Of a stretch of 64,000 bases of DNA, positions 35,879 through 46,407 are shown in pieces. A program made the translations under genes and the position numbers. The notes under the pieces are model-generated. The model did not search any database, had not been told where the DNA came from, and was given only the letters and a program-made list of their open reading frames with translations. The first letter of the stretch is position 1; every line of letters begins with the position of its first letter. Location: the NCBI GenBank assembly GCA_947561585.1, contig CANNZV010003141.1:1-64000 (forward strand), written 5' to 3'. Origin of the DNA: Caprella mutica (taxonomy: Eukaryota; Arthropoda; Malacostraca; Amphipoda; Caprellidae).

Positions 35879-36788
35879 CAGCAAAGCTCCTCTATAGTGA
35901 ACTACCATGCACTAGTTCACTATAGAGAGTTAGTTCACTATATGTGCCAAGAGATGCATAGAAACCAAAGACTGTTCTATAGCACACTACACAAAATATA
36001 TTAACAACAGTCTTTAAAATTCAAATATTTCACTTTTACTCAAACTATATAAGGGGGTTAATCTATCCTAATAATTTCCTTAGTGTGTTTATTTATTTAT
36101 TTGGTGTCCGCTTTTACACTACGGGTATTAAACATGAAGAATGTAACTATGATACGCACGGGAATATATTGACTTGATATTTAAATTTCCTGTTTTTATT
36201 CAATTTTTAAAGGTATTTTATCTATAAAATAAATCAGACTATGCAGATAATTTAATTTTAATTTAATTCATTAAAAGTAACCTAATAACGGGTAATAAAT
36301 TGGTATTGATGATGACCCATTATTTTAACGGCAAAGTACACTAGTTATAATAATAATAATAATAATTATAGTTTAGAAGAAGCTGTTCTCTTGTAAGGCT
36401 GTTCGAAATTTTCACCATTTCCCAGTTTTTTAAATTATATTACGCTTTACTTGTAATTTTTAAGCATTTATTTTTATAATATTAGAATTCATTAGACACA
36501 TCTAATTTACCAAGTTTTTTTAAAGATACCTGTTCTGTAAAAAAATACAATAACATAACTATACAGGCGGTTCTTTTTTAAAAATATTGTTTCATTACAC
36601 AGGGTACATAATTTCTCATAAATAAACTAAAACTAGTTCGCTGTGCAGAGCTTGCTTCTTAGGAATATACATAGAAAACTATAATGGATATTTTAGGGCA
36701 GACTATATAAAACATGTTCATTATACGTGGTAGTTCAATATACAGGGTTCTATTATATAGGATGGTTCACTATAGAGGAGTTCCACTG
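35879..36788. mobile_element. Tigger-like non-autonomous element
   Basis: The left end CAGCAAAGCTCCTCTATAGT and right end (inverse) CAGTGGAACTCCTCTATAGT are both directly flanked by TA (35877-35878, 36789-36790). The ends resemble those of the Tigger relics at 1928 and 45324 (CAGYGRAAC-CTC). The interior has no transposase. It carries the inverted dispersed repeat (36085-36360) and GTTCACTATAG repeats near both ends. Confidence 0.75.
36085..36360 (-). repeat. Dispersed repeat, copy 2
   Basis: Inverted, diverged copy of 27178-27456. TTGGTGTCCGCTTTTACACT marks one end and ATTTTAACGGCAAAGTACAC the other. Nested inside the Tigger-like element, so it inserted there or was carried by it. Confidence 0.65.
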
Positions 36789-36790
36789 TA

Positions 36791-36860
36791 TCCCACTATA
36801 GAGAAAAACATTGTCCCACTATAGAGAAAAACATTGTCCCACTATAGAGAAAATATTTTA
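36791..36860. repeat. 23-bp short tandem repeat (3 copies)
   Basis: TCCCACTATAGAGAAAAACA plus TTG is repeated three times directly after the TA that borders the Tigger-like element, followed by decayed TTGTCCCATTATTGT units to about 36910. The unit shares CACTATAGAG with the element's terminus. Confidence 0.8.
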
Positions 36861-36910
36861 ACAACATTGTCCCATTATTGTAACAATATTGTCCCATTAT
36901 TTGTTACAAT

Positions 36911-37517
36911 GTTTCTCCGAAAACCATGGTTCCATGGCTACAATTTTAATGGAAGTTTTTTAAGTAATGTGTTTTCTGTGATTTTTTTTATTATTATTAT
37001 TTTTTTATTATTGTTGTTAGAGTGAATAGAGGTAAGGTATTCTTCAGTACAAATGGCGTGATTAGCACTCATTGTCTTGAAATACGAATAAAGGCTTTAT
37101 TTCTGAGGTAAAATAAAGACAAAATTCTATTCGATAGCTAGAAAAAAGAAAGAAACATTAGGTAGTTTCCAATATAGTGTAAAATAATGAAAAGCACTTT
37201 TGTAGTTAATTTCTGAAACTGAGAAGATATACACAAAAAAAGAGAGAGGGTCAAAGTGATTATCTTATCGGGTCAATTTTCTCTTTACTTTTTGCCCCTG
37301 TTTATCAAGTCAATCTGACCCTTACAATATCAGAGTGCCCGCATCTCTGGTCGAAGTGACCTTTCTCACAGGTCATTTGACTATTAAAATTTGACCTGCC
37401 TTACCATATGATTATTTTACATTTCTTTATTTACGTTTTAAGTATGAAATAATATTAATTTGGCAAAAATTTGGCTACAAATACATTGAATAATATTTAT
37501 AAATGTTAATACATTAT
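36911..37517. other. Unique AT-rich DNA
   Basis: No gene recognised; contains T-rich tracts near 36980-37015. Confidence 0.4.
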
Positions 37518-38115
37518 TACCTTCGCAGTTTGCAGAAGGTTATATTTCAGCCGGCATTTATTTATTCATCATCTTGTTACTCGCTTTACTAACACTCGCT
37601 AAAAAGTGTTAGACCGAAATGCTTGAAATTTGGTGGGACGATTGGTCCATGTACAGTAAACTTCTGGTAGAATTTGGGTAGTCATCCGGTCAAAGGTCAA
37701 GGTCAAGGTCATTCATAACTCAAAAAATATTCAATCATATTGCATGAAACTTGGTGGGACGATTGGTCAATATCCAGAACCATTTTGTTAGATTTTGGGA
37801 GTGATCGGGTCAAAGGTCGAAGATCAAGGTCAAGGCCATTTATAACTTAACAACAAGATAAAATGTTAGACCAAATTACCTGAAATTTATTGATACAATT
37901 GGTCAATGTCCAGGAACCATCTGGTAGAATTTTGGGAGCGATCCGGTCAAAGGTCAAGGTCAAAGGCCATATTTCATGAAATTTGGTGGGACGATTGGTT
38001 ATTATCCAGTTAGCAGTTTATTAGATTATGTGAGAGAACAGGTCAAAGGTTGAGTTTAAGGTCACTTATAAGCGGCGGTAATGGTATGCGCTTTACCGAG
38101 TGCACGTAATCCAGT
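37518..38115 (+). repeat. GGTCAAGGTCA-type repeat, long tandem copy
   Basis: About four diverged units of about 125 bp, each with TGAAATTTGGTGGGACGATT, 'CCAGGAACCATCTGGTAGA', 'GGGAGCGATC-GGTCAAAGGTCAAGGTCA' (shown in parts) and CATTTATAACTCAAAAA. The left end has the hairpin CCTTCGCAGTTTGCAGAAGG. The right end has GCGGTAATGGTATGCGCTTT. Every unit carries TCAAGGTCA, the established extended half-site of FTZ-F1/ERR-type nuclear receptors. Confidence 0.85.
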
Positions 38116-38482
38116 TTATTTATTAAAGATATAACAGTATTCCTCCATTGGGTCATGACCCGTTATAAGAGTCACAATCAAGTCATTTTGCCCCAGTTTT
38201 TTCACTGTGTGTAGAATTTACACTGAAATGTTACGGGAGAAAAAAAAACACATTAATAACAAGATTAATAGCACATTATTCTATCAACCGAACAATAGGT
38301 CTGTAAGTTTTTGTTCTGAAGAACACTGTTACAGGATTAAATAGCAAGGAAAAACAGCCTAAGAACAGTAACTTTATTAACGAATGTTGATAAGGTATAC
38401 TCATAAATAGCATCTATTGAAATTATGAGATATATAACATACATTGAAAATGATAATAGATTATGGACAACTATTACACTAG
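38116..38482. other. Unique AT-rich DNA
   Basis: No feature recognised beyond a short A tract near 38245. Confidence 0.4.
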
Positions 38483-38835
38483 TCACAGTTCTCTAGGTGG
38501 AGAGTCACAGTTCTCTAGGTGGAGAGTCATAGTTCTCTAGGTGGAGAGTCACAGTTCTCTAGGTGGAGGGTCATAGTTCTCTAGGTAGGTAGTTCTCTAG
38601 GTAGGTAGTTCTCTAGGTATGTAGTTCTCTAGGTATGTAGCTCTCTAGGTAGGTAGTTCTCTAGGTAGGTAGTTCTTTAGGTAGGTAGCTCTCTAGGTAG
38701 GTAGTTCTCTAGGTAGGTAGTTATCTAGGTAGGTAGTTCTCTAGATAGGTAGTTCTCTAGGTAGGTAGTTCTCTAGGTAGGTAGTTCTCTAGGTAGGTAG
38801 TTATCTAGGTAGGTAGTTCTCTAGGTAGCATAGTT
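38483..38835. repeat. 22-bp and 16-bp CTAGGTAGGTAGTTCT arrays
   Basis: About four units of 22 bp (GTCACAGTTCTCTAGGTGGA plus GA) change at about 38575 into about 16 units of 16 bp (AGGTAGGTAGTTCTCT). The shared core AGTTCTCTAGGT shows that one array type derived from the other by loss of 6 bp. Confidence 0.9.
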
Positions 38836-38999
38836 CTCTAGGTATTTTTCTAGGTATTTTCTCTCTCGGCGCTTTTTTTCCGGGTGGTTTTCTCATCGAC
38901 CCGTTTGTTGGCAGTTCGCCAGAAGAGACACAAGCTATGGGTAAGGGTGCGGCAGATGGCCTGGAGGAGGGATGCGGTATCCAGGGGTGTGAGATATAG

Positions 39000-39245
39000 C
39001 CTGTAGGGATACGGTATCCAAGGGTGTGGAATGAAGGGATGCGGTATTCAAGGATGTGGAAGGAAGGGATGCAGTATCCAAGGCTGTGGGATAAAGGGAT
39101 GCGGTATCCAAGGATTTGGAAGGAAGGGATGCGGTATCCAAGGATTTGGAAGGAAGGGATGTGGTATCCAAGGATGTGGGATAAACGGATGCGGTATCCA
39201 AGGATTTGGGAGGAAGGGATGTGGTATCCAAGGCTGTGGGATACA
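39000..39245. repeat. 30-bp minisatellite (about 9 copies)
   Basis: The unit is GGAAGGAAGGGATGCGGTAT plus CCAAGGATTT, with GGGATAAA variants. It gives decapeptide-periodic frames on both strands (GRKGCGIQGF). A 155-codon minus-strand frame spans this array and the neighbouring 16-bp array; it is periodic and domainless, so treated as a shadow. Confidence 0.9.
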
Positions 39246-39552
39246 TTGCATTGAATGTACACATTCAAAAATTACTCGATTGTGACGTTTACTAAATAAC
39301 TACTGAAATATTTTTATTGCTTTTTCCATCCAATACTTTATGACGTATTACATTATAATTATTATTTATTATATTGATTGAAAAGATACTATAGTAGTAT
39401 TCAACAATAAAAAATACAATAAAGATGTCACAGCGGCTCAAATCTCGATAGTTAATAAGACTTTGTGAAATAATGTCATTTGGACCTTTTCTTCTGGTCA
39501 TTTTGACCAGAAGAAAGAGTCAAATCGGTTCAAAAAATAACGGTCAAATTGG

Positions 39553-41030
39553 GGTTTTAAAAATTTCACCGCAAGAAAATTTGCCGTAGAAAATTTCACC
39601 GCAAGAAAATTTGCCGTAGAAAATTTCACCGCAAGAAAATTCGTTGTAAGTAATTTTCGCCGTCAATTTTATTTCCAACTCTCGGCTTCAGGACTCCATA
39701 CAAATGAAGTGATCAGCACAATAGTTTCTAGGGTCCTTTTCCAACCCACGTTACCAAGGATAATAATTAGAGGTGAACAGGACTCTAGACTTCTAACAAT
39801 AACACTTTCATAAAAAGAGAAAACAGACTAGGTAGTGCCTTTAGTCTGATTTCAATTTTATTTTTATTTAATTTTAGTAAGGATTAAACGTCTGCTTCAG
39901 AACCAAAGTCCATATTGCTAACATAAAAAGAAAATTAAATACAAGGAACCGGAAGAAGCAGTCGGAAAGGAAAGTGGCTTGGATTGTTCCCATTTGACGA
40001 CCCCCACCAAATTTAATTAAAATTACTTTGAAAAACTCTTGTTTTTTAAGCCTTTTAGCCAATTTTGGTCAAAGATAGCCGTAATGTAGTTTGTTGTATT
40101 CGCTAGTTTGTTGTACTGCACACTTCATGATTGGATAATGACCTGACAGGGGGACTCGAGGGGGGGGGGGGAAGCAGGAAGGATTTAGTCCTGGGATATT
40201 CCTTTAATATCCCAGGAATAAATATTTTTATTTCCCATGCTAGATTGACTGAGAAAATTATATTTATTATATAAGGCAAATTTTCTTAATGTGATGAATT
40301 TTTATATATTTCTTCATATATATAATTATTAACTAATTGAAATAGTTTGTTTACTGCTATTGTGGTCAATTAATCTTAAAAACATAGACGATTGAAACAA
40401 TGTTGTGAAAAATATTAATCATGAAAATAAAAGAATTATAGACATGAAAATTAAAATTTTCAATTATAGTATTACTGTTTTAGTGACTATTAAAATTTAA
40501 TCTACTTTGATTTTAATAAACAAATTTAGAAAGATGGGATCATTAAATACGCTAAATATTGGTGATATTTCACCGTAAACTATCATAATTTCAATTTATA
40601 ATTAATTGCAATATTGTTTTTGTTTTTATCAACGGTAGTTATTTTTAAAGTTGGTTCCTCCCAAATCACCAGATGCCATTAAATTGGGTTTCAAAGTTTG
40701 ATTAATTTCGAAAAATAAAGAGTTCGAATTTATTATAAATAGAAATCTTTGAAAAATGATGTTTTTGAAAAAATAAATACGGATGACTATGCAAAAAACC
40801 TCGTAAAAGAAATTCCATCTTAAGACTTAAAAACCACTATATGCTATAAATATAAAGAGATATTGTCCACCTATGGTTAGGTTAGCGGTCCAGCTGGGGA
40901 GGTGGGGCCAGGTTTGATAGTGACAAAATGTATACTTTGCTGTTTTTTATTGTAAAATAAGTATACCTTATTTAGGGAAGTTATTGTCATTTTTTCGGTG
41001 AATGTGTTTTCGGCGAATGGACCTAGAACC
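39553..41030. mobile_element. Candidate GGTTCTAGG-type foldback-related element
   Basis: The left end GGTTTTAAAAATTTCACCGC leads into three tandem 30-bp copies of AAATTTCACCGCAAGAAAAT plus TTGCCGTAGA (39561-39650). The right end, read inward from 41030, is GGTTCTAGGTCCATTCGCCG then AAAACACATTCACCGAAAA. Both ends thus combine a GGTTYTA terminus with repeated ATTCRCCG motifs, as in the foldback element at 5820-6807. No target duplication is visible, and the interior holds an unrelated dispersed repeat and a poly-G run, so the assignment is provisional. Confidence 0.4.
39886..40000. repeat. CGTCTGCTTC dispersed repeat, copy 1
   Basis: Begins ACGTCTGCTTCAGAACCAAA and contains AATTAAATACAAGGAAC and GAAGAAGCAGTCGGAAAGGA. 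Related copies lie at 41775-41905 and 53880-54015. The outer CTGCTTC and inner GAAGCAG form a dyad. Confidence 0.75.
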
Positions 41031-41390
41031 CCGTCTCAGTACTCGGGAAGTGGGTGATTGATTTGTCATGATCTATCCTAGGGGCCTAATTTCCGAGTAC
41101 TGAGAGTGTCTGTGTATACTGAGACGTCTATCCTAGTGAATAAAAACAACAGGAATTTATTCCATTGTTTTTTCTAATGACCAGAGAAATAAATAAATAT
41201 ATAAAATAATAGGTAAATAAAAACATAGTAAACAAATAGATAATTCAATAAATAACTAATGGTGTAGTAGTGTGAAAGTAGCAGGCAATAAATAAAGCAA
41301 ACTAAGGAATATTACAGAGTATGTCCATCACCATCCTTCTTACTCTTCTCCTTTTAATGTTTTAAACATTTATCCTAAGAGAAAAAAGCT
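40001..41390. other. AT-rich DNA without a gene
   Basis: Contains a poly-G run (about 40161-40172) and the right end of the candidate element at 39553-41030. A CCGTCTCAGTACTCGG / CCGAGTACTGAGAGTG dyad is present at about 41031-41110. Confidence 0.4.
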
Positions 41391-41398
41391 CTGCTCTG

Positions 41399-41460
41399 AT
41401 TGGTGGAGAGGGAAGCCTTCCCATTGGCTGATGTCTCACCCCCCGCCCCCCTTAAAGGGG
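41399..41460. promoter_or_regulatory. Paired inverted CCAAT boxes (copy 2)
   Basis: ATTGG at 41399 and 41423, exactly 24 bp apart, with the same local context as 33981-34009 (CTCTGATTGG and CCCATTGG). A TTAAA string follows 30 bp after the second box within CCCCCTTAAAGGGG. It could be a TATA-like promoter, or a fragment of the same repeat as copy 1. Confidence 0.4.
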
Positions 41461-41545
41461 ACAGACTCATTCAGAGGTGGTGGGGGTAGGTAGGGATTTC
41501 CAGTTTCGAAAGGGTATTCCCATCCAGTGAGGGTATGCCTGAGTA

Positions 41546-41715
41546 ATGATTTGGGTAGTGACAATGTGCTTTTGAAATTATACATCCTGAAAATATTATA
41601 GACGGAGAGAATTAAAGAGTAGTGAATGGTTCTACGCCAGCGGTATGTAGTACTCGATACCATTTCATTTCGTCTGTGATCTATGATTTGTAAAGCACAT
41701 TGTCACAACCCTGGT
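41546..41715. mobile_element. Small hAT-like MITE
   Basis: Inverted ends TTGGGTAGTGACAATGTGCT (left) and CAGGGTTGTGACAATGTGCT (right, read inward). The candidate 8-bp target duplication GTAATGAT/GTGATGAT has one mismatch. The terminus is related to that of the hAT-like element at 52313-53150 (TAGGGTTGTKACAATATTCT). Confidence 0.55.
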
Positions 41716-41774
41716 GATGATAAAGCATGTAATAATTACTCATCATCGGATTATTATAGGTAATTAATTGCTTA

Positions 41775-41905
41775 GCGTCTGCTTCGGAACCAAAGGCCAT
41801 ACCGCTGCTGACGTCAAAATGAAATTAAATACAAGGGACTGCAAGAAGCAGTCAGAGAGAAGAGTGACTCTATGAACAAAGTCACCTACCACCAGTCTCT
41901 GACAA
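41775..41905. repeat. CGTCTGCTTC dispersed repeat, copy 2
   Basis: Begins GCGTCTGCTTCGGAACCAAA. Shares with copy 3 the right-hand part AACAAAGTCACCTACCACCA and the CTCTGACAA...CATGGATG stretch. Confidence 0.75.
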
Positions 41906-42413
41906 TGATCATGGATGTAGGTCAAAGCATTATAATAACAATATAGCCCAGTATAACCATAATAAATATACAAAATGATTTACTTCATCAACTTGAATAA
42001 GCAAACTTACAAGAAGGCCTCAGTATTCCTTATTCAGTTGACAATGAATTACAATTACATAAATAAGAATTTAAAAAAAATATAACTACCAATAAGAAAT
42101 ACTCACGGTACGGCATTTCAGAGCAGTTTTAGGTAGTAAAAGTGCATATTCACTGCGGTGAGATATGTACAATGTACATAATAGTTGTTTTGACAAATGT
42201 AGTACAATATTATACATTCTTTAATATTTCTTCTGAAAAAAATACGAATTGACTCTCATTTTGTGGTACAGTGGAACCTCCTAATTCACTTTCTCTTGTC
42301 TCATTCTTGTTTTTTTTTCGAAAATTGAACTCCACAGTCGCAGAATCTCTTTTTATTCGTGATTATTGGAAAATAGAAGACGTTAATATGAAATAATATG
42401 AACGTTATAATAA
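41906..42413. other. AT-rich DNA; Tigger-like terminus at 42269
   Basis: No gene. At 42267 TA is followed by CAGTGGAACCTCCTAATTCA, which looks like an isolated Tigger-type terminus; its partner is not seen. Confidence 0.4.
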
Positions 42414-43570
42414 GGGCTCTAGGACAAGTGCCATGCGGACAACTGCCATGCAATATATTATAATTTTATTTTGGGTGAAAATTGTAATGCGCTTGTAAAC
42501 TTAACATTTCTTAGAATTAATTTGATGTGAAGTATATTATTAACTTAACCTAATATTCTAGTATAAAAATGTTATTCGTATAGTCTGAAATTGTGAATGA
42601 AGAAGCATTGAAATTAATACTGAAGTAATACTAAATTTCTTCCTTTGTTACAATCATTTTCTTTCACATTTCACGCCTTAAATGATCAAATGGTTGAGAA
42701 AAAGATTGAAATCTAAAGATGCAAAACTTTCTTTTCAAACATTTCAGAATAAAAAAAAAACATATAAGCTTAAAATTTTCAGTGAGTGTGGTTTTGCATC
42801 CTACTATTTAAGAGTTGCGTTCACACAACACTGAGCATATATGAGTTAATTGAAATTTTGATTTGTCATTAGTATAACAAATTTAATAAAACATATTTCA
42901 GTATTAACTATTCAGATAATATGAAAATTTTCAAATATTCATAACATGTATTCCATGGATTTTTGATCAGTGGGAACTAGGAACAAAGAAACGATAGAAA
43001 AACAAATTCAAATTTCAAAGTTACCGAGTAAAGTGTTCTTTGTAAGAAATTTTTTAACATAGAAATAATTTGATTACTCTACTTCAGTTTCTAAACCTGA
43101 ATCTAACAACAGAGTAAGTTTTTACAAATAAAAAATATTAATTATTTAATAATAAGATGCAAAATCACACTCACTGGAAATTGTAACCTGTAGAGATTCT
43201 GTTTGTACTATTATTTGTATTTGAAATGTTTGAAAAGAAAGTTTTGCATCTATAGATATTAACCTTTTTGTCAGCCATTTGATTGTTTAAGGGGCTTAAT
43301 GAGTTAAATGTGAAGTAATATGATTTAAAAAAGATATAAATTTGGCATACTTCAACATTAAATTCTGAATCTACCGTCAATATCAATTTTTATACTTCTT
43401 CGTGCAAAATTTTGGATTATACGATTAATATTATTGTACTTAATTTTTAGGTTAAAATAATAATATTCTTTACAAAACATTAATTCCATGAAAGTTTACA
43501 AGCGCATTACGAATCGCATGAAATAAAATTATAATATAGTGCATGGCAGTTGTCCGCGTGTCATTTGTCC
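42414..43570. mobile_element. Foldback element with GGACAACTGCCATG repeats
   Basis: The left end runs GGGCTCTAGGACAAGTGCCA then TGCGGACAACTGCCATGC. The right end, read inward from 43570, runs GGACAAATGACACGCGGACA then ACTGCCATGCAC. Homology continues inward (TTATAATTTTATTT, GCGCTTGTAAACTT). Deeper arms also pair (ATGCAAAACTTTCTTTTCAA at about 42720, its inverse at about 43230-43250), so most of the 1.15 kb can fold. The left terminus resembles the GGTTCTAGG terminus of the element at 5820. The right terminus is cut short exactly where the 40-bp array begins. Confidence 0.75.
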
Positions 43571-43571
43571 A

Positions 43572-44385
43572 TACACTCTCTATAGCTTAGGGGACACATA
43601 CAAAGGTTTCTACTGCACTCTCTATAGCTTAGGGGACACATACAAAGGTTTCTACTGCACTCTCTATAGCTTAGGGGACATACAAAGGTTTCTACTGCAC
43701 TCTCTAAAGCTTAGGTGACATACAAAGGTTTCTACTGCACTCTCTTAAGCTTAGGGGACATACAAAGGTTTCTACTGCACTCTCTATAGCTTAGGGGACA
43801 CATACAAAGGTTTCTACTGCACTCTCTTAAGCTTAGGTGACATACAAAGGTTTCTACTGCACTCTCTAAAGCTTAGGTGACATACAAAGGTTTCTACTGC
43901 ACTCTCTTAAGCTTAGGGGACATACAAAGGTTTCTACTGCACTCTCTTAAGCTTAGGGGACATACAAAGGTTTCTACTGCACTCTCTTAAGCTTAGGTGA
44001 CATACAAAGGTTTCTACTGCACTCTCTAAAGCTTAGGTGACATACAAAGGTTTCTACTGCACTCTCTTAAGCTTAGGGGACATACAAAGGTTTCTACTGC
44101 ACTCTATTAAGCTTAGGGGACATACAAAGGTTTCTACTGCACTCTCTAAAGCTTAGGTGACATACAAAGGTTTCTACTGCACTCTCTTAAGCTTAGGGGA
44201 CATACAAAGGTTTCTACTGCACTCTCTTAAGCTAAGGTGACATACAAAGGTTTCTACTGCACTCTCTTAAGCTTAGGGGACATACAAAGGTTTCTACTGC
44301 ACTCTCTTAAGCTAAGGTGACATACAAAGGTTTCTACTGCACTCTCTAAAGCTTAGGGGACACGTACAAAGGTTTCTACTGCACT
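43572..44385. repeat. 40-bp minisatellite (about 20 copies)
   Basis: The unit is ACTCTCTTAAGCTTAGGGGA plus CATACAAAGGTTTCTACTGC. Variants are CTATAGC, CTAAAGC, GGTGACAT and GGGGACACAT; several subtypes recur in short blocks. It abuts the right end of the foldback element at 43570. Confidence 0.95.
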
Positions 44386-45323
44386 TTCCAAAAGAGGGAA
44401 CTACTGTAAAATATCTTTACTGATCAGTGGACATTATTAATTGACTAAATTGACTTCAAATGAAGATAAAACTGAGAGGGGATTTTTATTACCTCGGACA
44501 TTATGAAAAGAAACTTTCTAGCACGTTCGAATATAATTTATTAGAGATTAATTTTGAGGGAGAAAAATTATATATTATTCATGATTTGATATAGATTTCT
44601 TCCTTCAAAGGAGCCGATAAGTGCTTGTAAATATATTTAATGGTGAAGGGCTGACCATCACATTTTTTTTACTATTGATATTTGTTACGTCGTATTGTCC
44701 TTTAATTCAATATAACTTTTCAATTGTTCAGCATTAAAGGTCTTCTCCAGGCTCCGTGAAAGAATAAGCTTATCACATTATAGAACTAAGATCTTTATTC
44801 TATAGCATCAGAAATCTGAAAATCGCATACAGCTGAGTTCAATCAGTTTTTTATACAATTTTTAAGTTTTTGAACTCTGTGTGAAACAACTTTAAGAAAT
44901 ACTAACCTGACGCTGACAAAGATTGTACACTCTTTGTTTTGATTTCCGGTTAGAATTTACAAACAAACATTGCATGTTTTGTAATAATTTAATATTATTA
45001 CATATAATAAGTTTTTCTTGTTCTTTCCTTGAACTTGGATTAATTACACCTACCTAGCTGATATTTAAAACAAACAGCGCACATTCTTTTTCTTTAGATT
45101 TAAAAGTAGCAACTAGGAAGTAAGACGGATATTGTTGTTCATATACCTCCGATAAATCGAACTGATAAGTTTTTATTGATACGGTTATAACTAAGACCGA
45201 AATTTCCGCTCAAATCTCATATTAAAAAATGTCAAAACAAATTAATACTACTAAGTGCTACGTATGAATTCAGAACGGTTAACGATGATATTCTCTTTTA
45301 ATAAATACACTACGCATTTTAGC
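44386..45323. other. AT-rich unique DNA
   Basis: No gene, repeat or RNA recognised. Confidence 0.4.
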
Positions 45324-46405
45324 ACATCAAAAACTCCTAGTAGACCAAGTTTTTTTTGAAACTGTACTGGAAAAAACCTCGTACTAGACAAAACACTTTT
45401 TATATCACCTGAAAGATTTTCTGGTGAAAATATTACAAAGAGTAATAATTAGAATAATATTTCCGACATAAATCTCTTTTCGAATAGTATATTTTACTCA
45501 TTATTTACTGTTATTTTAAGTAAACGTGAGTAAATGTTTAACATTTTGTTCATGGCAGAGTCTGTGCTAAAAAATGATGAAAAGAATTACAGAAAACTAG
45601 ACACAGTGAATACTGTGCTAATTAATTAAACTGGTGGATTGCAGTTACAGAAGATCAAAATAAAGCTCCGGCATCAAAAGCATCATGCTGCCTGTTATCA
45701 ATCATTGTGTTCATCGGTGGTTGGTTCATTTCGTTGCAGTGCTTTCCATTTGTTCTTAACCATATTACTACTGTCCTCTAGAGCAAATAATAAACCGTTA
45801 CAGGTGCAACTAAAACAAGGATTTCTATTGAAATGAAACTCAGTATTTTGAAGAAATTCCGTAATGGTATGAAGAGCAGTGATGTTGCAAAGTTGTTCAA
45901 TTTGTCAGTGTATACAGTGAATACGAACAAGAAAAACAAAATGTCGAGACTCTCAAACAGAGTGTTGTTGAAGTGGAATCATGCGAAGATCTATAAACCA
46001 CTGTATGTGGAACTATAAATTCTTCAATGAAATCATACAGTCTCAGGTTGAATCAACTAAATGTGCCAATGAGTAAATCTCTCACCATTAAGCCTTGTAT
46101 TTAATTCATAATTCTTCCAATGATATACTATAATTAAATATTTGAAATTATTGAAGTCATTATTTATGTTTAAAAAAGATTGAAATTCATTTGTTTCACC
46201 ATATTTAGTTTATCTTGAATGTTTGTTCCCCTCAAAATAATTTTTTTTATTCGTTATTAAATTCTTGATAAACGAAAGGAGTTAGCACAGTCACCGCTTA
46301 TTTTCTAGTAGAAAACATGTTGGTCTAGTAGGAAACTACTAGTCAGTTTCCTACTAGACCAAGCCAACTTGGAACGTAACTCTGGTCTACTACGAGGTTT
46401 TGCTG
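45324..46405 (+). mobile_element. pogo/Tigger-like deletion derivative, copy B
   Basis: Inverted relative to copy A (1928-3082) and closely similar over its whole length. The right end reads GGTCTACTACGAGGTTTTGC-TG followed by TA (46406-46407). The left end is degraded (AAAACTCCTAGTAGACC near 45329). It has the same internal deletion as copy A, so both came from one already-deleted master or one is a duplicate. It holds the frameshifted transposase remnant at 45639-46018. Confidence 0.75.
45639..46018 (+). pseudogene. Tigger-type transposase N-terminal fragment, frameshifted
   Basis: The same remnant as in copy A but broken. After AGCAAATAATAAA, copy B lacks 10 bp present in copy A, shifting the frame; the upstream part ends at a stop near 45833 and the helix-turn-helix part continues in another frame from 45833 (KLSILKKFRNGMKSSDVAKL, NLSVYTVNTNKKNK). 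It leaves the family at the same point as copy A and has no DDE domain. No function is expected. Confidence 0.75.
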
Positions 46406-46407
46406 TA

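Noticed and set aside
38801..39268. 155-codon minus-strand frame with IPSFQILGYR periods
   Set aside because: Frame runs through the 30-bp and 16-bp arrays only.
40161..40172. Poly-G runs (also 1153-1169, 26186-26199, 35749-35760) as G-quadruplex regulators
   Set aside because: Simple homopolymer tracts with no nearby gene start; ordinary slippage explains them.
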